A DNA stretch of 64,000 nt from a virus, in IMG/VR virus record IMGVR_UViG_3300046512_000174, positions 29,466-93,465 of that record, one strand, 5' to 3'. The notes below the pieces were generated by a model. That model saw nothing but the letters and a program-made list of their open reading frames with translations. It ran no database searches and was not told where the DNA came from. Both the position numbers and the translations under genes were made by a program. Below, one piece after another: positions 32,817 through 41,744 of the stretch (the stretch's first letter is position 1; each line of letters starts with the position of its first letter).

Positions 32817-34057
32817 CCAATAACCCAACGATTGACGGCCTGCTTCTGGAAACGCTGAAGAAATGGCGCCGCGACTTCGATGCATGCCAGCGCGTGATCT
32901 GGCTGGCCGGCGGCTTTGACCCTGCCTATTGCACAGATGCTCAGGCCTGCATTGCCGAGATGGACGCTTTCCTCGATGAGCGTGCGGCCCACCCATCCAG
33001 CGGCCCCGCCGGCCCGCGCGAGCGCTTCGAAAAATGGGTCATGGCCAAGAAGCATCCGGTGCTGGGTTTCCTCGACGGGCACTGGCTCAAGCGCGGCGAT
33101 GACCGCGAAGGCTACGCCAACGAGTACGTGCAGGGCCTGTGGGTTGCGTTCAAGGAGTTCGACTTGCCGCCGCTGATCAAAACCCTGCGCGAAAATGGCG
33201 ACCTGATCGCAGCTGAGGCGACCATCGCTCAGTTGCAGCAGCGTGTTGCGCAGCTGGAGAGTGGGCAGTCTGAGAAAATCCATCCAGAGCTTGGTTCAGC
33301 ACCGTCAGCTCACATGACTTGGCTTTTGGAGAAGGTCGTAAATCCCCGCGACTACCCTGAAAAAGTTCTGCACGAACAAATCCGATCGACGCTTGAGGTG
33401 TTAAACAAAAAACCTTCTGCAACGCCGGAACCGCTCGGCTGGGTTTCCCAGTATGAACTGAACAGGATCCGCAACAAGCAGGCGCACTGGGCAACACTCT
33501 GGGCAACAGATGGCAGTGAGAATCCATCGCGCATGGACCCGACGTTTGCGCTGTACGCCTATCCTCAAGAGCCTGCGGCAGTTGCATGGCGAGACATGGC
33601 AACCGCGCCGAAAGATGGAACGCTGCTGATCCTGCTGGTCGAGTTCGATGAGCATTCCACCGAGGACGAAAAACAGGCGCCGACCATCGGGGCGAACAAC
33701 TTCACCAATGACGGGCAGGACGAATGGGTGTTTGCCGGCTGGTGCTGGAGCCATGACCACTGGACGCAGGGCGTCGGTAAGCCGATCGGGTGGCGCCCAT
33801 TGACCGCTGAGGTTCCGGAACCAAAACAGCTTCTCGCGCGCGCCTTCACCACGTTGGAATCTGGTGATGGGCGGTACAAGATCGTGGCCTGCTTCCAGAA
33901 CCGTGATGATGCCTACGAGGCCTATCGGCTGATCTGCGGCGGCAAACAACACATCCCACCAGTCAGTTCCGGCCATTGCCGCAATGGCGACGCCTGCGTG
34001 TGCGGCGGGGATACCGCTGGTGTGCGCGCCACTTGTGGGAACTGGGTGAAGCCGTGA
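32813..34057 (+). CDS. Large accessory protein with DUF551-like segment, 414 residues
   Basis: ATG 32813 overlaps the upstream stop. The N-terminal part has RFEKWVMAKKHPV; the centre holds WRDMATAPKDGTLLILLVEF followed by GWCWSHDHW and IGWRPL, the DUF551 layout; the C terminus is Cys-rich (NGDACVCGG). A mosaic of modules common in phage accessory genes. Function unknown. Confidence 0.62.
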   Translation: MTNNPTIDGLLLETLKKWRRDFDACQRVIWLAGGFDPAYCTDAQACIAEMDAFLDERAAHPSSGPAGPRERFEKWVMAKKHPVLGFLDGHWLKRGDDREGYANEYVQGLWVAFKEFDLPPLIKTLRENGDLIAAEATIAQLQQRVAQLESGQSEKIHPELGSAPSAHMTWLLEKVVNPRDYPEKVLHEQIRSTLEVLNKKPSATPEPLGWVSQYELNRIRNKQAHWATLWATDGSENPSRMDPTFALYAYPQEPAAVAWRDMATAPKDGTLLILLVEFDEHSTEDEKQAPTIGANNFTNDGQDEWVFAGWCWSHDHWTQGVGKPIGWRPLTAEVPEPKQLLARAFTTLESGDGRYKIVACFQNRDDAYEAYRLICGGKQHIPPVSSGHCRNGDACVCGGDTAGVRATCGNWVKP

Positions 34058-34293
34058 CTGATAAGCCGAAGGCCTTGATCTTGGTTATTGGCGGATCACC
34101 AGCAGCGCATCGCATCTTTTGTGAGGAATACTGGCGCCTCATGTTCGAATTCGATGTCGAGGTTTTGGACGCTGGAAAGCGTACGGAACTCGGTACGGAA
34201 CTCGGAAACCTGATCACCGCTCAGCAATTCCCGAAAGAATTCAAACAGCCTGACCGCAGCAAAATCCAAAACCGATGGGGGCGATACAAGTGA
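34054..34293 (+). CDS. Hypothetical protein, 79 residues
   Basis: GTG 34054 overlaps the previous stop (GTGA). PKALILVIGGSP is a strand-loop start resembling a nucleotide-binding fold, but no complete motif is present. Unknown. Confidence 0.5.
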   Translation: MTDKPKALILVIGGSPAAHRIFCEEYWRLMFEFDVEVLDAGKRTELGTELGNLITAQQFPKEFKQPDRSKIQNRWGRYK

Positions 34294-34613
34294 ACCAACA
34301 ACAACGTGAAGCATTCGAAAGCCACATCCGCAAGACCAAATCGGCCGAGTTGATCGCCAAGACCGAGGGCGGGATCTCGCAGGCTGCTGCTGAGCGAATC
34401 ATCCAAGCGACGTGGCTTTCGCAGATTTTCGGCACTGATGAGTACAGCGCCGAAGGCACCCGGGAATTGCAGGCGCTTTGGCTGGCGGCGCAGGCGAGCA
34501 TCGTTGTCGAGCTTCCGCCTGCTTTTCCATGCCCATCCTACGAAGGCGATGTGATGAGCGCTTACAGCGTCCGCGACGAAATGGCCCGACTCGGCTTGAG
34601 GATCGCTGAATGA
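34290..34613 (+). CDS. Hypothetical protein, 107 residues
   Basis: GTG 34290 overlaps the previous stop and has GGGGGCGATACAA upstream. Contains YEGDVMSAYSVRDEM. No family assigned. Confidence 0.55.
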   Translation: MNQQQREAFESHIRKTKSAELIAKTEGGISQAAAERIIQATWLSQIFGTDEYSAEGTRELQALWLAAQASIVVELPPAFPCPSYEGDVMSAYSVRDEMARLGLRIAE

Positions 34614-34951
34614 GCATCCACGACAACGACATCGAGCTGCTGCAGCTCGCCGCGCAGGCCGCCGGTTACAAGCTGATGCCATGGGATAACGCGATCGGGT
34701 TCGTGATCCGTGACAGTGCCGGTCACCCGCAGAAGTGGAATGCCCTGCTCGACGATGGCGACTGCTTCCGCATGGTGATCGCCTGCGATATCGACATCGA
34801 GTTCGACCCAACTGAGCAGCGCACCATCGCCACGCACAGTGACGGTGAGCGCTGCCAGCAATACTGGGATGGTCTCGTTACCGGAAAAGCCACCGCGACC
34901 CGCCGCGCAGCTGTGCGTGCGGCCGCTGAAATTCAGAAGGCAAAGCGATGA
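34610..34951 (+). CDS. Conserved-type phage protein, 113 residues
   Basis: Contains WNALLDDGDCFRMV, the W-x-x-L-x-D-x-x-D-x-x-R-M pattern of a common small phage family, and an alanine-rich C-terminal helix. Unknown role. Confidence 0.62.
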   Translation: MSIHDNDIELLQLAAQAAGYKLMPWDNAIGFVIRDSAGHPQKWNALLDDGDCFRMVIACDIDIEFDPTEQRTIATHSDGERCQQYWDGLVTGKATATRRAAVRAAAEIQKAKR

Positions 34952-35598
34952 AAGAACGTGGGATTTTGTTCAACGACGACATGGTTCGAGCGATCAACTC
35001 AGGCCGCAAGACTGTCACGCGGCGGCCAATCAAGGTACAGCCGCCAGCCAGTCACCGTTGGCGCGGGTGGGTAGCCGATAGCACTGACTCGAAGAAAGTA
35101 GGCATGACCAGTTGGGGAATCGGTGACGGAGTCATCACCGATGCGGTTTATGCGCGATGCCCATACGGACAGCCCGGCGATCGCCTGTACGTGCGTGAGG
35201 CGCACTGCATCAACGATTATCGCGGTGCGGCGGTTCCGGAAGCAGAGCGCGCCGAGTGCCAGATCGTTTATCGCGCAGACGGCCTGCCAGACTGGGAAGG
35301 CGAGGAAAGTCTGATCCGCTGGACGCCGAGCATTCATCAGCCGCGCTGGACCAGCCGAACTCTGCTGGAAATCACCGCAATTCGCGTTGAGCGAGTGCAG
35401 GACATTACCAATGAGCAGGCGCTTGCGGAAGGCGTGAAAAGCGTCGAGCGAGTCATCGACCCAGAAGGTAACGACTACTCGCCATGCGAGCTGTTTGGTG
35501 GCTTGTGGGTAATGGTCAACGGGATTGAGTCGTGGAATGCAAACCCGTGGGTGTGGGCTATTGAGTTCAAGGTCATCACCGAAAACCCTGATAGTTAA
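34948..35598 (+). CDS. ASCH/PUA-like protein, 216 residues
   Basis: ILFNDDMVRAINSGRKTVTRRPIK at the N terminus matches the conserved start of phage ASCH-fold proteins, which bind RNA or modified bases; GQPGDRLYVREAH and WTSRTLLEITAIRVERVQDI complete the barrel. It is the last gene of the P8 chain, and its TAA lies inside the hairpin of bipartite element 5. Confidence 0.75.
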   Translation: MKERGILFNDDMVRAINSGRKTVTRRPIKVQPPASHRWRGWVADSTDSKKVGMTSWGIGDGVITDAVYARCPYGQPGDRLYVREAHCINDYRGAAVPEAERAECQIVYRADGLPDWEGEESLIRWTPSIHQPRWTSRTLLEITAIRVERVQDITNEQALAEGVKSVERVIDPEGNDYSPCELFGGLWVMVNGIESWNANPWVWAIEFKVITENPDS

Positions 35599-35677
35599 TC
35601 AGGGTGACAACAGAATCAGGCCCAGTATCCACTGGGCTTTTTTGTGCCCGATTGGAAATAGGGCGCACATAGGGCGA
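35586..35677 (+). repeat. Bipartite element 5
   Basis: CCCTGA/TCAGGG hairpin (35586-35604) with the upstream stop in its loop, 56-nt gap containing a separate terminator, then GGGCGC-ACATA-GGGCGA (35661-35677). Confidence 0.75.
35620..35643 (+). terminator. Terminator inside bipartite element 5
   Basis: GCCCAG/CTGGGC stem with a six-base loop and six T residues. It ends the P8 transcript before the next module. Confidence 0.8.
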
Positions 35678-35705
35678 AGTACCGTTTCTGCTTCCCCGCT
35701 GCGCG

Positions 35706-35723
35706 TTAATCATTTATGATCAT
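35706..35723 (+). promoter_or_regulatory. Weak operator-like site
   Basis: TTAATCATTTATGATCAT keeps one half of the operator palindrome and lies 28 nt before the next ATG. No clear -35/-10 pair; listed because of its position. Confidence 0.35.
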
Positions 35724-35750
35724 TCAATCAACGCGAACAGGATAAAGCTC

Positions 35751-36047
35751 ATGAGACAGTGGGACACGAAAAAGCAGTTCAAGCCGCGCTATGGCTATGT
35801 GGCCAAGGTTGTTTTTCTTGGCGTCTGGATTGCACTTTCAGAACAATACTGGTGGGGTGCATTTTGTGCCCTATGGGACGCAGTGGTGAGGTTGTCCAAG
35901 ATGATCGGCAACGTGCTGCTTGGAGTGATCCTGCTGATCACCAGCCCGGTCATGTTCCCGATCTTCCTGCTGACCGAGGTTGGCCGGGCCAAGCGCCAGC
36001 GACTGGCCTACCTTCGCCGCAACCGCGCAGCTGATGAGGATATCTGA
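35751..36047 (+). CDS. Two-segment membrane protein, 98 residues
   Basis: Hydrophobic segments at about 19-37 (VVFLGVWIALSEQYWWG) and 53-75 (NVLLGVILLITSPVMFPIFLL) with basic ends predict an inner-membrane protein. Function unknown. Confidence 0.62.
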   Translation: MRQWDTKKQFKPRYGYVAKVVFLGVWIALSEQYWWGAFCALWDAVVRLSKMIGNVLLGVILLITSPVMFPIFLLTEVGRAKRQRLAYLRRNRAADEDI

Positions 36048-36406
36048 TGCTCGACATGACCGAAGATGATTACCTTGAAATTATGCACCGCGCCGAGGAG
36101 GAGATGAAGGCGAGCCACCTTGAGCAAACCCGGCGCAAAGATGAGGCGCTGGCCTACGTGGCGACGATCGTTGGCGCGCGAAAGCTGCAACACATCAAGG
36201 ATTACATCGTTGAATGCGAATACACGTTCGAGTTCGAGGTCGTCGACTCGCACGCTGGTAATCGCCAAGACGAACCCGGCTACGCGTTCCGCTATATCTA
36301 CCTTGACCAGTACAGCAACGGCGGCATGTCGGGCGACGATCACGCCGGCTACGTCTGGATCCCGCTGCCGAAGGGCAAGTTTCTGAAATTCCACTACGCG
36401 ATGTGA
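36047..36406 (+). CDS. Hypothetical protein, 119 residues
   Basis: Helical N terminus, then strands with GYVWIPLPKGKFLKFHY. Starts on the preceding stop (TGATG). Unknown. Confidence 0.6.
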   Translation: MLDMTEDDYLEIMHRAEEEMKASHLEQTRRKDEALAYVATIVGARKLQHIKDYIVECEYTFEFEVVDSHAGNRQDEPGYAFRYIYLDQYSNGGMSGDDHAGYVWIPLPKGKFLKFHYAM

Positions 36407-36413
36407 GGTGCGT

Positions 36414-36590
36414 ATGCGTTCGAAGCGAGAGAAACCAGAACCAGAAAAGCCGATCGAGTGGAAGCGCGCCGACCCGGCGGAACTGGCCAAGTTCGACCCT
36501 GCGTCGAAGACCTGCAGCATGAACTGCGGGAAGCACGCGCTCGATCCGCGCAGCTACACGGAATTGAAATTCATGTGCGACGACTGCTGA
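36414..36590 (+). CDS. Small basic Cys protein, 58 residues
   Basis: ATG 36414 follows GAGGTGCGT. CSMNCGKHALDPRSYTELKF and CDDC form a C-x3-C ... CxxC site. Unknown. Confidence 0.6.
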   Translation: MRSKREKPEPEKPIEWKRADPAELAKFDPASKTCSMNCGKHALDPRSYTELKFMCDDC

Positions 36591-36683
36591 CCCAGATGCT
36601 GAATCAGGGCGTCATCCGCACGCAGCCAGCGCCGGCCGGCAACTGTCAATGATCGCTCAATAGTTCGGGCGCCAGCCGGGCGC
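36591..36683 (+). repeat. Bipartite element 6
   Basis: CCCAGA/TCAGGG hairpin with one mismatch (36591-36609) immediately after the stop codon, 57-nt gap, GGGCGC-CAGCC-GGGCGC (36667-36683), then AGGAGG and ATG 36700. Confidence 0.75.
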
Positions 36684-36699
36684 TCAGGAGGATGAATCA

Positions 36700-36918
36700 A
36701 TGGCGATATCGCCAGACCAGAAAGAAGCGATCATGTCTGCGCGCGGTGTCAGTGCCGCGCCGGTCGCCAAGTGCAAGACCCGTCGTTACACGCTGATCTT
36801 TGCCGATGGAAAGCAGGCGACGATGCTCGACATGAACAGCGAGCCGCTTGATCAGATCACCCGGAGCGTCACCAACATGTTCCAGCCGGGCTATCTGCTA
36901 TCGATCGCTTTGCAGTAA
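36700..36918 (+). CDS. Hypothetical protein, 72 residues
   Basis: AGGAGGATGAATCA before ATG 36700 is a strong ribosome site. The strand pair YTLIFADGKQATMLDM suggests a small barrel. A GTCGTGAC copy lies three bases after the stop, but its downstream spacing does not match the late genes. Confidence 0.6.
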   Translation: MAISPDQKEAIMSARGVSAAPVAKCKTRRYTLIFADGKQATMLDMNSEPLDQITRSVTNMFQPGYLLSIALQ

Positions 36919-36979
36919 AAGTCGTGACCATAAGCTGAAGTTCCTTGATTACCCAACCCACGCAAAAGGTAACCCCGAG

Positions 36980-37276
36980 ATGAAAAGTTTCCGAAGTTTT
37001 GGTTTTGCACTGGCCATGGCCTGTCTGGGTCTCGCCAGCTACGTCGCTGAACCGCTGCTGCGCATCTGCGAGCCGATGTTCCGCTATGTCTCCCACGGCA
37101 TCGACGCGATGGCGTGCGGCGTGGCCAAGCTGACCCGCGAGCTGGTGCATTCGTTCACCGGCGCCGAGCAGCGAGCAACGGGCTTCGGTAGTGGTCTGGA
37201 TCGCGAAGGTAACGGCTTCCGTCAATCCTCGGCAGCCGATATCGGCGCGCAACCGCGCGTGTCGCTCGCGATCTGA
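36980..37276 (+). CDS. Small membrane-associated protein, 98 residues
   Basis: ATG 36980 has AAAAGGTAACC upstream. The N-terminal FGFALAMACLGLASYV is a signal anchor. No further motif. A strong terminator follows, so it closes the early/accessory arm before the effector gene. Confidence 0.6.
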   Translation: MKSFRSFGFALAMACLGLASYVAEPLLRICEPMFRYVSHGIDAMACGVAKLTRELVHSFTGAEQRATGFGSGLDREGNGFRQSSAADIGAQPRVSLAI

Positions 37277-37298
37277 ATCACCACAAAAGTGTTTGAAA

Positions 37299-37326
37299 AA
37301 GCCCGCATCTGTGCGGGCTTTTTTGT
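37299..37326 (+). terminator. Strong Rho-independent terminator
   Basis: AAGCCCGC/GCGGGCTT stem with ATCTGT loop and T run. It separates the accessory arm from the putative RNA and the late element at 37553. Confidence 0.87.
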
Positions 37327-37329
37327 TTA

Positions 37330-37545
37330 TTATTAGTGGGCTAGCGCCGCTTAAAGTCCCGTGCAAACGGATGGAACAATTGGCCTACACATTGACGCTG
37401 GTGTCCAGCAACTGGCAGTCGGGGTTGTCCAGCCCCAGCACTCTGCAAGGCAACCTGCCCTTGGGGCCTGCGACTGTCGGGTGGCCGTTTAAGATGCCGC
37501 CACCAACCACGAAGAAGTCAGCCCGGCAACGCGCCCGGGCTTTTT
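37330..37545 (+). ncRNA. Putative structured RNA between two terminators
   Basis: The 220-nt stretch has no convincing gene but several nested stems: CAGTCG near 37416 with CGACTG near 37470, an inner GGTTG/CAACC pair, GCTGG/CCAGC and GCCC/GGGC hairpins. It ends in an AGCCCGG/CCGGGCT terminator with five T residues (about 37519-37545). It could be a phage small RNA; no promoter was identified. Confidence 0.45.
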
Positions 37546-37552
37546 CGTGGTC

Positions 37553-37574
37553 GTCGTGATGCGACGATTGCACC
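37553..37574 (+). promoter_or_regulatory. Late element RTCGTGAY-N14-ATG, copy for the effector
   Basis: GTCGTGAT (37553-37560), 14 nt, then ATG 37575. The 14 nt (GCGACGATTGCACC) contain no Shine-Dalgarno sequence. Same geometry as copies at 46308, 53793, 57243, 63803 and, on the minus strand, 63786. Confidence 0.65.
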
Positions 37575-40500
37575 ATGACCGAACTTATCGCTGCTCCGGC
37601 AGGCCAACGTCGTGTGGCGCTGCTCATCAAAGCCAAGATCGCCCATCAGGCCGGTTACTACCTGCTGAACGGCCGCTGGCACTCCATCCACCAGCACAAG
37701 CCGGCGCCAAAGGGTGTCCCGGTGGCCGCGCACCCGAAGGCCGCGCATGCCGAGCATGTGAAGCCTTTCCCGTTGCCAGACGAGCAGGTCGAAGCGCTCA
37801 AGCTGCCGCCTGAGAACGTCAACTCCGGCACGTACAACAAGCAGCTCGACAGCCTGCTCGGTTACGCGGCCAACGGCGATGCCACGGCGATCCTCGGCAT
37901 GAACCTCGGCACCAACACCTACGGCAAGAAGTTGGCGAAAGTGGCCAACTACCTGCTGCAAGGGATGGGCGTAACCGAGGAGTATCAGGTCGCACCCGGT
38001 CAAAAGGCTGGTGAGCACCACGCGGTCAAGCAGACCCCGGCGCCGGTCGAGACGACTGCTCCGGCAGCGAATGAACCAGTGATCGCCGCTGCGGCGGTCA
38101 TCGAGGCCGCCAAAGCCGACGAGCCTGTGGTCGAGGCCGTTGTCGAGGCGCCTGCCGCACCGTTCATGGCTTACCCGTCGTCCGGTCCACTGGCCATGCC
38201 CGAGTTCGTTGAAGGCAAAACCACCACCGGCGTCGTGGATTACTACCAGACTCAGGCGATGAAGGTCATCGACATGGCAGAGTCTGGCGACCTCGACGGT
38301 CTGGTCCAGATGAAGCAGTCCGGCATGGTGCCGAACAGCAAGGGCAAAATCAGCAATACGTGGGCGGGAAAGACCGAGAACAGCAAAAAGCTGATCGCAC
38401 TGCACGACAACGCGGTCGAGCTGACTGTTGAGAACGCCCTTGATGCGCTGCCACCAGTTGCCGCCGTCGCAGAGCCAGAGCCGGTCGTGGTTGAAGCGCA
38501 AGTGGTCGCCGCCCCGGTCGTCAACACTGACCTGACATCGCAGATCCCGTGGGAAAAACTCAGCTCGCCTGAGACCAAGGGTGACGGCTCGCCGAACAAG
38601 GAAGGGATCAACGCCAACAAGAAACTGGCCGCGATCAAGGCCGCTGCCGAGGCTGGCGATATCGCCACGCTCGAAGGCATGAAGTTCGGGATCAACACCT
38701 ACGGCAAGAAACTCAATCAGGCCAAGGCGATCGCGCTGGCGTCGCTTGAGGTAATCCCGGCAGCGCCTGAACCTGTCGCAGTGGTTACCGCTCCGGTTAC
38801 CCCGCCGCCAAACACGCTTGCCATGCAGCTGGCAGACGCGAAAGGCCCGCTGGGCAAAATGGCCGTGGCTGAGCAGCACGTCGTCAAGAATGGCAAGTCG
38901 CCCGAGACCTACAAGCAGATCGCAGAGGCACATGAAGATCTGGGCAATGCCGACTCTGCCGAGCACTGGAACGCCAAGGCTGTCGATCTGGTGACCATGA
39001 ACGTCCTGTCTGGCGCGATGGCGGCAGACGGCACCGTCAATGGATCCACCAAGATCGCGGTTGAGCACATCCTGAACAGCGCTGATTCGCTCAAGGCTCA
39101 GGCTCAGGCTATCGACGCGCTCAATGAGCACGGGCATACCGGCGCTTCCAAGGCGATCCAGATGGCGATGGATGCCACGCTGCTGGATACCTTCAAGACC
39201 AATGTTTCTGCCAGCGACGAAGAGCATGAAGCGATGGCCGTGGCCAAAGATTATCTGGCTACCGGCGGCCCGTCGGCAGCCAAGGTTGACCACATCATCT
39301 CCACGCTCGAGGAGAACGGTTTCACCACCGGTGCTCAGGAATACAAAGAGGCCTACGGTCTGGACGAGGGGCCGAACGATGGCGACACCAAGCAAGGCGC
39401 TGATGGCCAGCTGGTGTTCCAGAACGGGCGCTGGCACAAGGTCAAGACTGACGATGCGGAAGCCGCTCCGGTACCGCTGAGCGCGATCGAGCATCAGGCC
39501 GTGATGGGCTACCTCAACAGCGCCGAGGCCGATGAGCTTGAACACGCTGCCGGTAAGGCCATTTTCCAGACCTTGTCCGAGGAGGAGAAACAGGCGCTGA
39601 ACGTCGAGGCTCTGAACTCCAAGCCAAAAGCTGAGCTGCATCCGCTGGACGCCATTCCGCTGCCAGATCTGTCGCACCACCTGACGCAGGCCGGTGTCGA
39701 CAAGGTCATGGCCGGGCTTGAAAAGCTAAAGGAGAACGCGAAGACCGAAGGCGCCAGCGCTTTCAAAGGCACGCTGAAGAAAATGTCGGCAAGCGGCAAG
39801 CTGATCACCAAGCTGCCGGGGAAATACGGCAATTTGTCGCTGAAAGTCGTCGGGTATGCGAACAGCCCTGAGCACTATGGAACTCTGGTTCACCAGTACG
39901 TTGAAGACCTGAAGACCGTGGCTGGCGGAAAGAACGTGAAACCCAAGCCGGCAACCGCCCCGGCACCGACGCCGCAGCCATATGGCCAGCCGCCGATCGA
40001 GTCGATGGACAACTGGAAACAGGTCGGCCCGCAGGGCGGCTCCAACCCGGGCGGCAAGTTTGTCGATGAGGCTGGGGTTGAGTGGTACTGCAAGTTCCCG
40101 AAAAGCGAGGACATCGCGAAGTCCGAGGTGCTGGCAGCCAAGCTGTACGGCGCCGCCGGGATTGAAGCGCAGGACGCCAAGCTCATCACCAAGGATGGCA
40201 AGATCGGTATCGCCAGCAAGTGGGTCGACGTCACCAAGGCGCCGGCTGCCGCTCTGGCCAAGGCTGATGGCGCCGCCGCCGGGTTCGCGGTCGATGCGTG
40301 GCTGGGCAACTGGGACGTGGTCGGTCTGGAATACGACAACCTGCAGCTGGATTCGAGCGGCAACGCCGTGCGCGTCGATGCTGGCGGCTCGCTCGAGTAC
40401 CGTGCGCAGGGAGGCAAAAAGACCTTCGGCGATACCGTGCTTGAGATCGACAGCCTGCGCGACAGCAAGATCAACCCGCAGTCGGCGAAGGTCTTTGGAA

Positions 40501-41744
40501 AACTGTCGCAGGCGGACATCACCGCGTCAGTGGCGAAAGTCTTGAAGGTCAGCGACTCGCAGATCTACTCGATGGTCAACGCCTACGGCCCGGGTACTCC
40601 CGAGGACAAGAAAAAGCTCGCGGAAACCCTGATCGCGCGCAAGGCTGACCTGCTGGCCAAGTACCCGAAAGCCAAGAAGACAAAGGTCATCACTTTCAAG
40701 CCGGAAAAGATCAGCGAGCCGCCGAGCTTCATGAGCTGGGGCAGCAGCGGCGCACCCGGCCCGTCGAGCAAGCTGTTCCTCAACGAAGCCAACGAAGCGG
40801 CCGTGCAAGCGATCTACGCGGCGGCCAAGACCGGCAGCGCGGACGCAGTCAAGGCTCTTAGCGCTGACACGTTCAACAAGAACACCGGCGAGGTCATCGG
40901 CAGCGCGCCGGTACTCGATCACCCATCGCAGCACGTAAAGGGTTACGCACAGCAGGCGCTCAACGAGATTCATCACCAGATGAATCCGCCGAAGCGCTTC
41001 CGGTTCGAGGGTGGCCACCCGCTGCACTCGCTCAACAGCGCCTATCCTTCGCACAAAGGCCCGCCGCACAGTGACGCGGTCGAGAAGGTCGGCAAGTTCC
41101 TCATGCTCGGCAGCCCGGGGATCGTATCGCTGGATGCGCTGGCACTGCCGAAGATCACCCACGCCAGCGGTGCATTGACCAAAGCGACTTATTCCCCTGC
41201 TGCACAGGCCGCGCTCAAGCAGATGCCGGAAACCCAGAAACAGGCGATCAAGTCATACACCGGCAGCGGTTATGGCAACATGAACAGCTCACTGTGGACC
41301 GGCAACCCGAGCGGTGCCGCCAAGTCTGCTGGCGAGGCGTTGCACGCGCTTGGGCATGAGATTGCGCCCGGCACCGTGCTGTCACGAAAGCTCAGTGTGC
41401 ATGGCACGGCGCTCGACCAGATCCTCAAGTCGGCTGGCAAGGTGCTACAAGAGCCGGCTATTATGTCGACATCCATTCGCCCTTCATCGTGGTCGGGCAA
41501 CGTGCATCTAAAACTGCATGTTGGCCCGGGCGTGAAAGGCCTTTGGGTTGGCCCGGGTTCCACCGGCGGTAAAGGCGCGCTGTCGCTGAACGCCGGTGAG
41601 GACGAACTGATTTTGCCACCGAACACCCGACTGCTGATCATGTCGGTAAAACATGCGGGAGGCGGCGACTCTGATGGGTTCGGCACCGGCTCCAGTCACA
41701 TTGTCGAGGCAGTAATTCTGCCAACCCAGCAGGCGGCCTCATGA
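37575..41744 (+). CDS. Giant multidomain effector: helical repeats, kinase-like domain and ADP-ribosyltransferase
   Basis: 1389 residues. Three or four helical repeats with a GD...L..M..G.NTYGKKL core occur near 83-127, 215-275, 345-395 and 1070-1130, joined by Pro/Ala/Val linkers. YLLNGRWHSI and LVFQNGRWHKV are a repeated short motif. Residues about 817-990 are kinase-like: Gly-rich GPQGGSNPGG, lysine in WYCKFP, KSEVLAAKLY, then GNWDVVGLEYDN and VRVDAGGSL as the catalytic-loop and metal-binding equivalents. The C terminus is an R-S-E type ADP-ribosyltransferase: R in LSRKL near 1271, MSTS at 1297-1300, E1342-D-E1344. It is expressed from a late element, which suggests a virion-carried protein injected to modify host targets; that is inference. 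The long antisense frame here is a shadow. Confidence 0.78.
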   Translation: MTELIAAPAGQRRVALLIKAKIAHQAGYYLLNGRWHSIHQHKPAPKGVPVAAHPKAAHAEHVKPFPLPDEQVEALKLPPENVNSGTYNKQLDSLLGYAANGDATAILGMNLGTNTYGKKLAKVANYLLQGMGVTEEYQVAPGQKAGEHHAVKQTPAPVETTAPAANEPVIAAAAVIEAAKADEPVVEAVVEAPAAPFMAYPSSGPLAMPEFVEGKTTTGVVDYYQTQAMKVIDMAESGDLDGLVQMKQSGMVPNSKGKISNTWAGKTENSKKLIALHDNAVELTVENALDALPPVAAVAEPEPVVVEAQVVAAPVVNTDLTSQIPWEKLSSPETKGDGSPNKEGINANKKLAAIKAAAEAGDIATLEGMKFGINTYGKKLNQAKAIALASLEVIPAAPEPVAVVTAPVTPPPNTLAMQLADAKGPLGKMAVAEQHVVKNGKSPETYKQIAEAHEDLGNADSAEHWNAKAVDLVTMNVLSGAMAADGTVNGSTKIAVEHILNSADSLKAQAQAIDALNEHGHTGASKAIQMAMDATLLDTFKTNVSASDEEHEAMAVAKDYLATGGPSAAKVDHIISTLEENGFTTGAQEYKEAYGLDEGPNDGDTKQGADGQLVFQNGRWHKVKTDDAEAAPVPLSAIEHQAVMGYLNSAEADELEHAAGKAIFQTLSEEEKQALNVEALNSKPKAELHPLDAIPLPDLSHHLTQAGVDKVMAGLEKLKENAKTEGASAFKGTLKKMSASGKLITKLPGKYGNLSLKVVGYANSPEHYGTLVHQYVEDLKTVAGGKNVKPKPATAPAPTPQPYGQPPIESMDNWKQVGPQGGSNPGGKFVDEAGVEWYCKFPKSEDIAKSEVLAAKLYGAAGIEAQDAKLITKDGKIGIASKWVDVTKAPAAALAKADGAAAGFAVDAWLGNWDVVGLEYDNLQLDSSGNAVRVDAGGSLEYRAQGGKKTFGDTVLEIDSLRDSKINPQSAKVFGKLSQADITASVAKVLKVSDSQIYSMVNAYGPGTPEDKKKLAETLIARKADLLAKYPKAKKTKVITFKPEKISEPPSFMSWGSSGAPGPSSKLFLNEANEAAVQAIYAAAKTGSADAVKALSADTFNKNTGEVIGSAPVLDHPSQHVKGYAQQALNEIHHQMNPPKRFRFEGGHPLHSLNSAYPSHKGPPHSDAVEKVGKFLMLGSPGIVSLDALALPKITHASGALTKATYSPAAQAALKQMPETQKQAIKSYTGSGYGNMNSSLWTGNPSGAAKSAGEALHALGHEIAPGTVLSRKLSVHGTALDQILKSAGKVLQEPAIMSTSIRPSSWSGNVHLKLHVGPGVKGLWVGPGSTGGKGALSLNAGEDELILPPNTRLLIMSVKHAGGGDSDGFGTGSSHIVEAVILPTQQAAS

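Noticed and set aside
36921-36928. GTCGTGAC three bases after the gene at 36700-36918 as a late promoter
   Set aside because: No A or ATG at the 15-nt position, and the next gene has a normal ribosome site. Possible relic, not counted.
37370-37559. 62-residue frame starting MEQLAYTLTLVSSNWQSG within the structured RNA
   Set aside because: No ribosome site, and the frame runs through a terminator hairpin. An RNA explains the stretch better.
37518-39680. 720-residue open frame antisense to the giant effector
   Set aside because: It mirrors the third-codon bias of the plus-strand gene, has no ribosome site, and its product lacks domain-like composition. The sense frame has recognisable domains.
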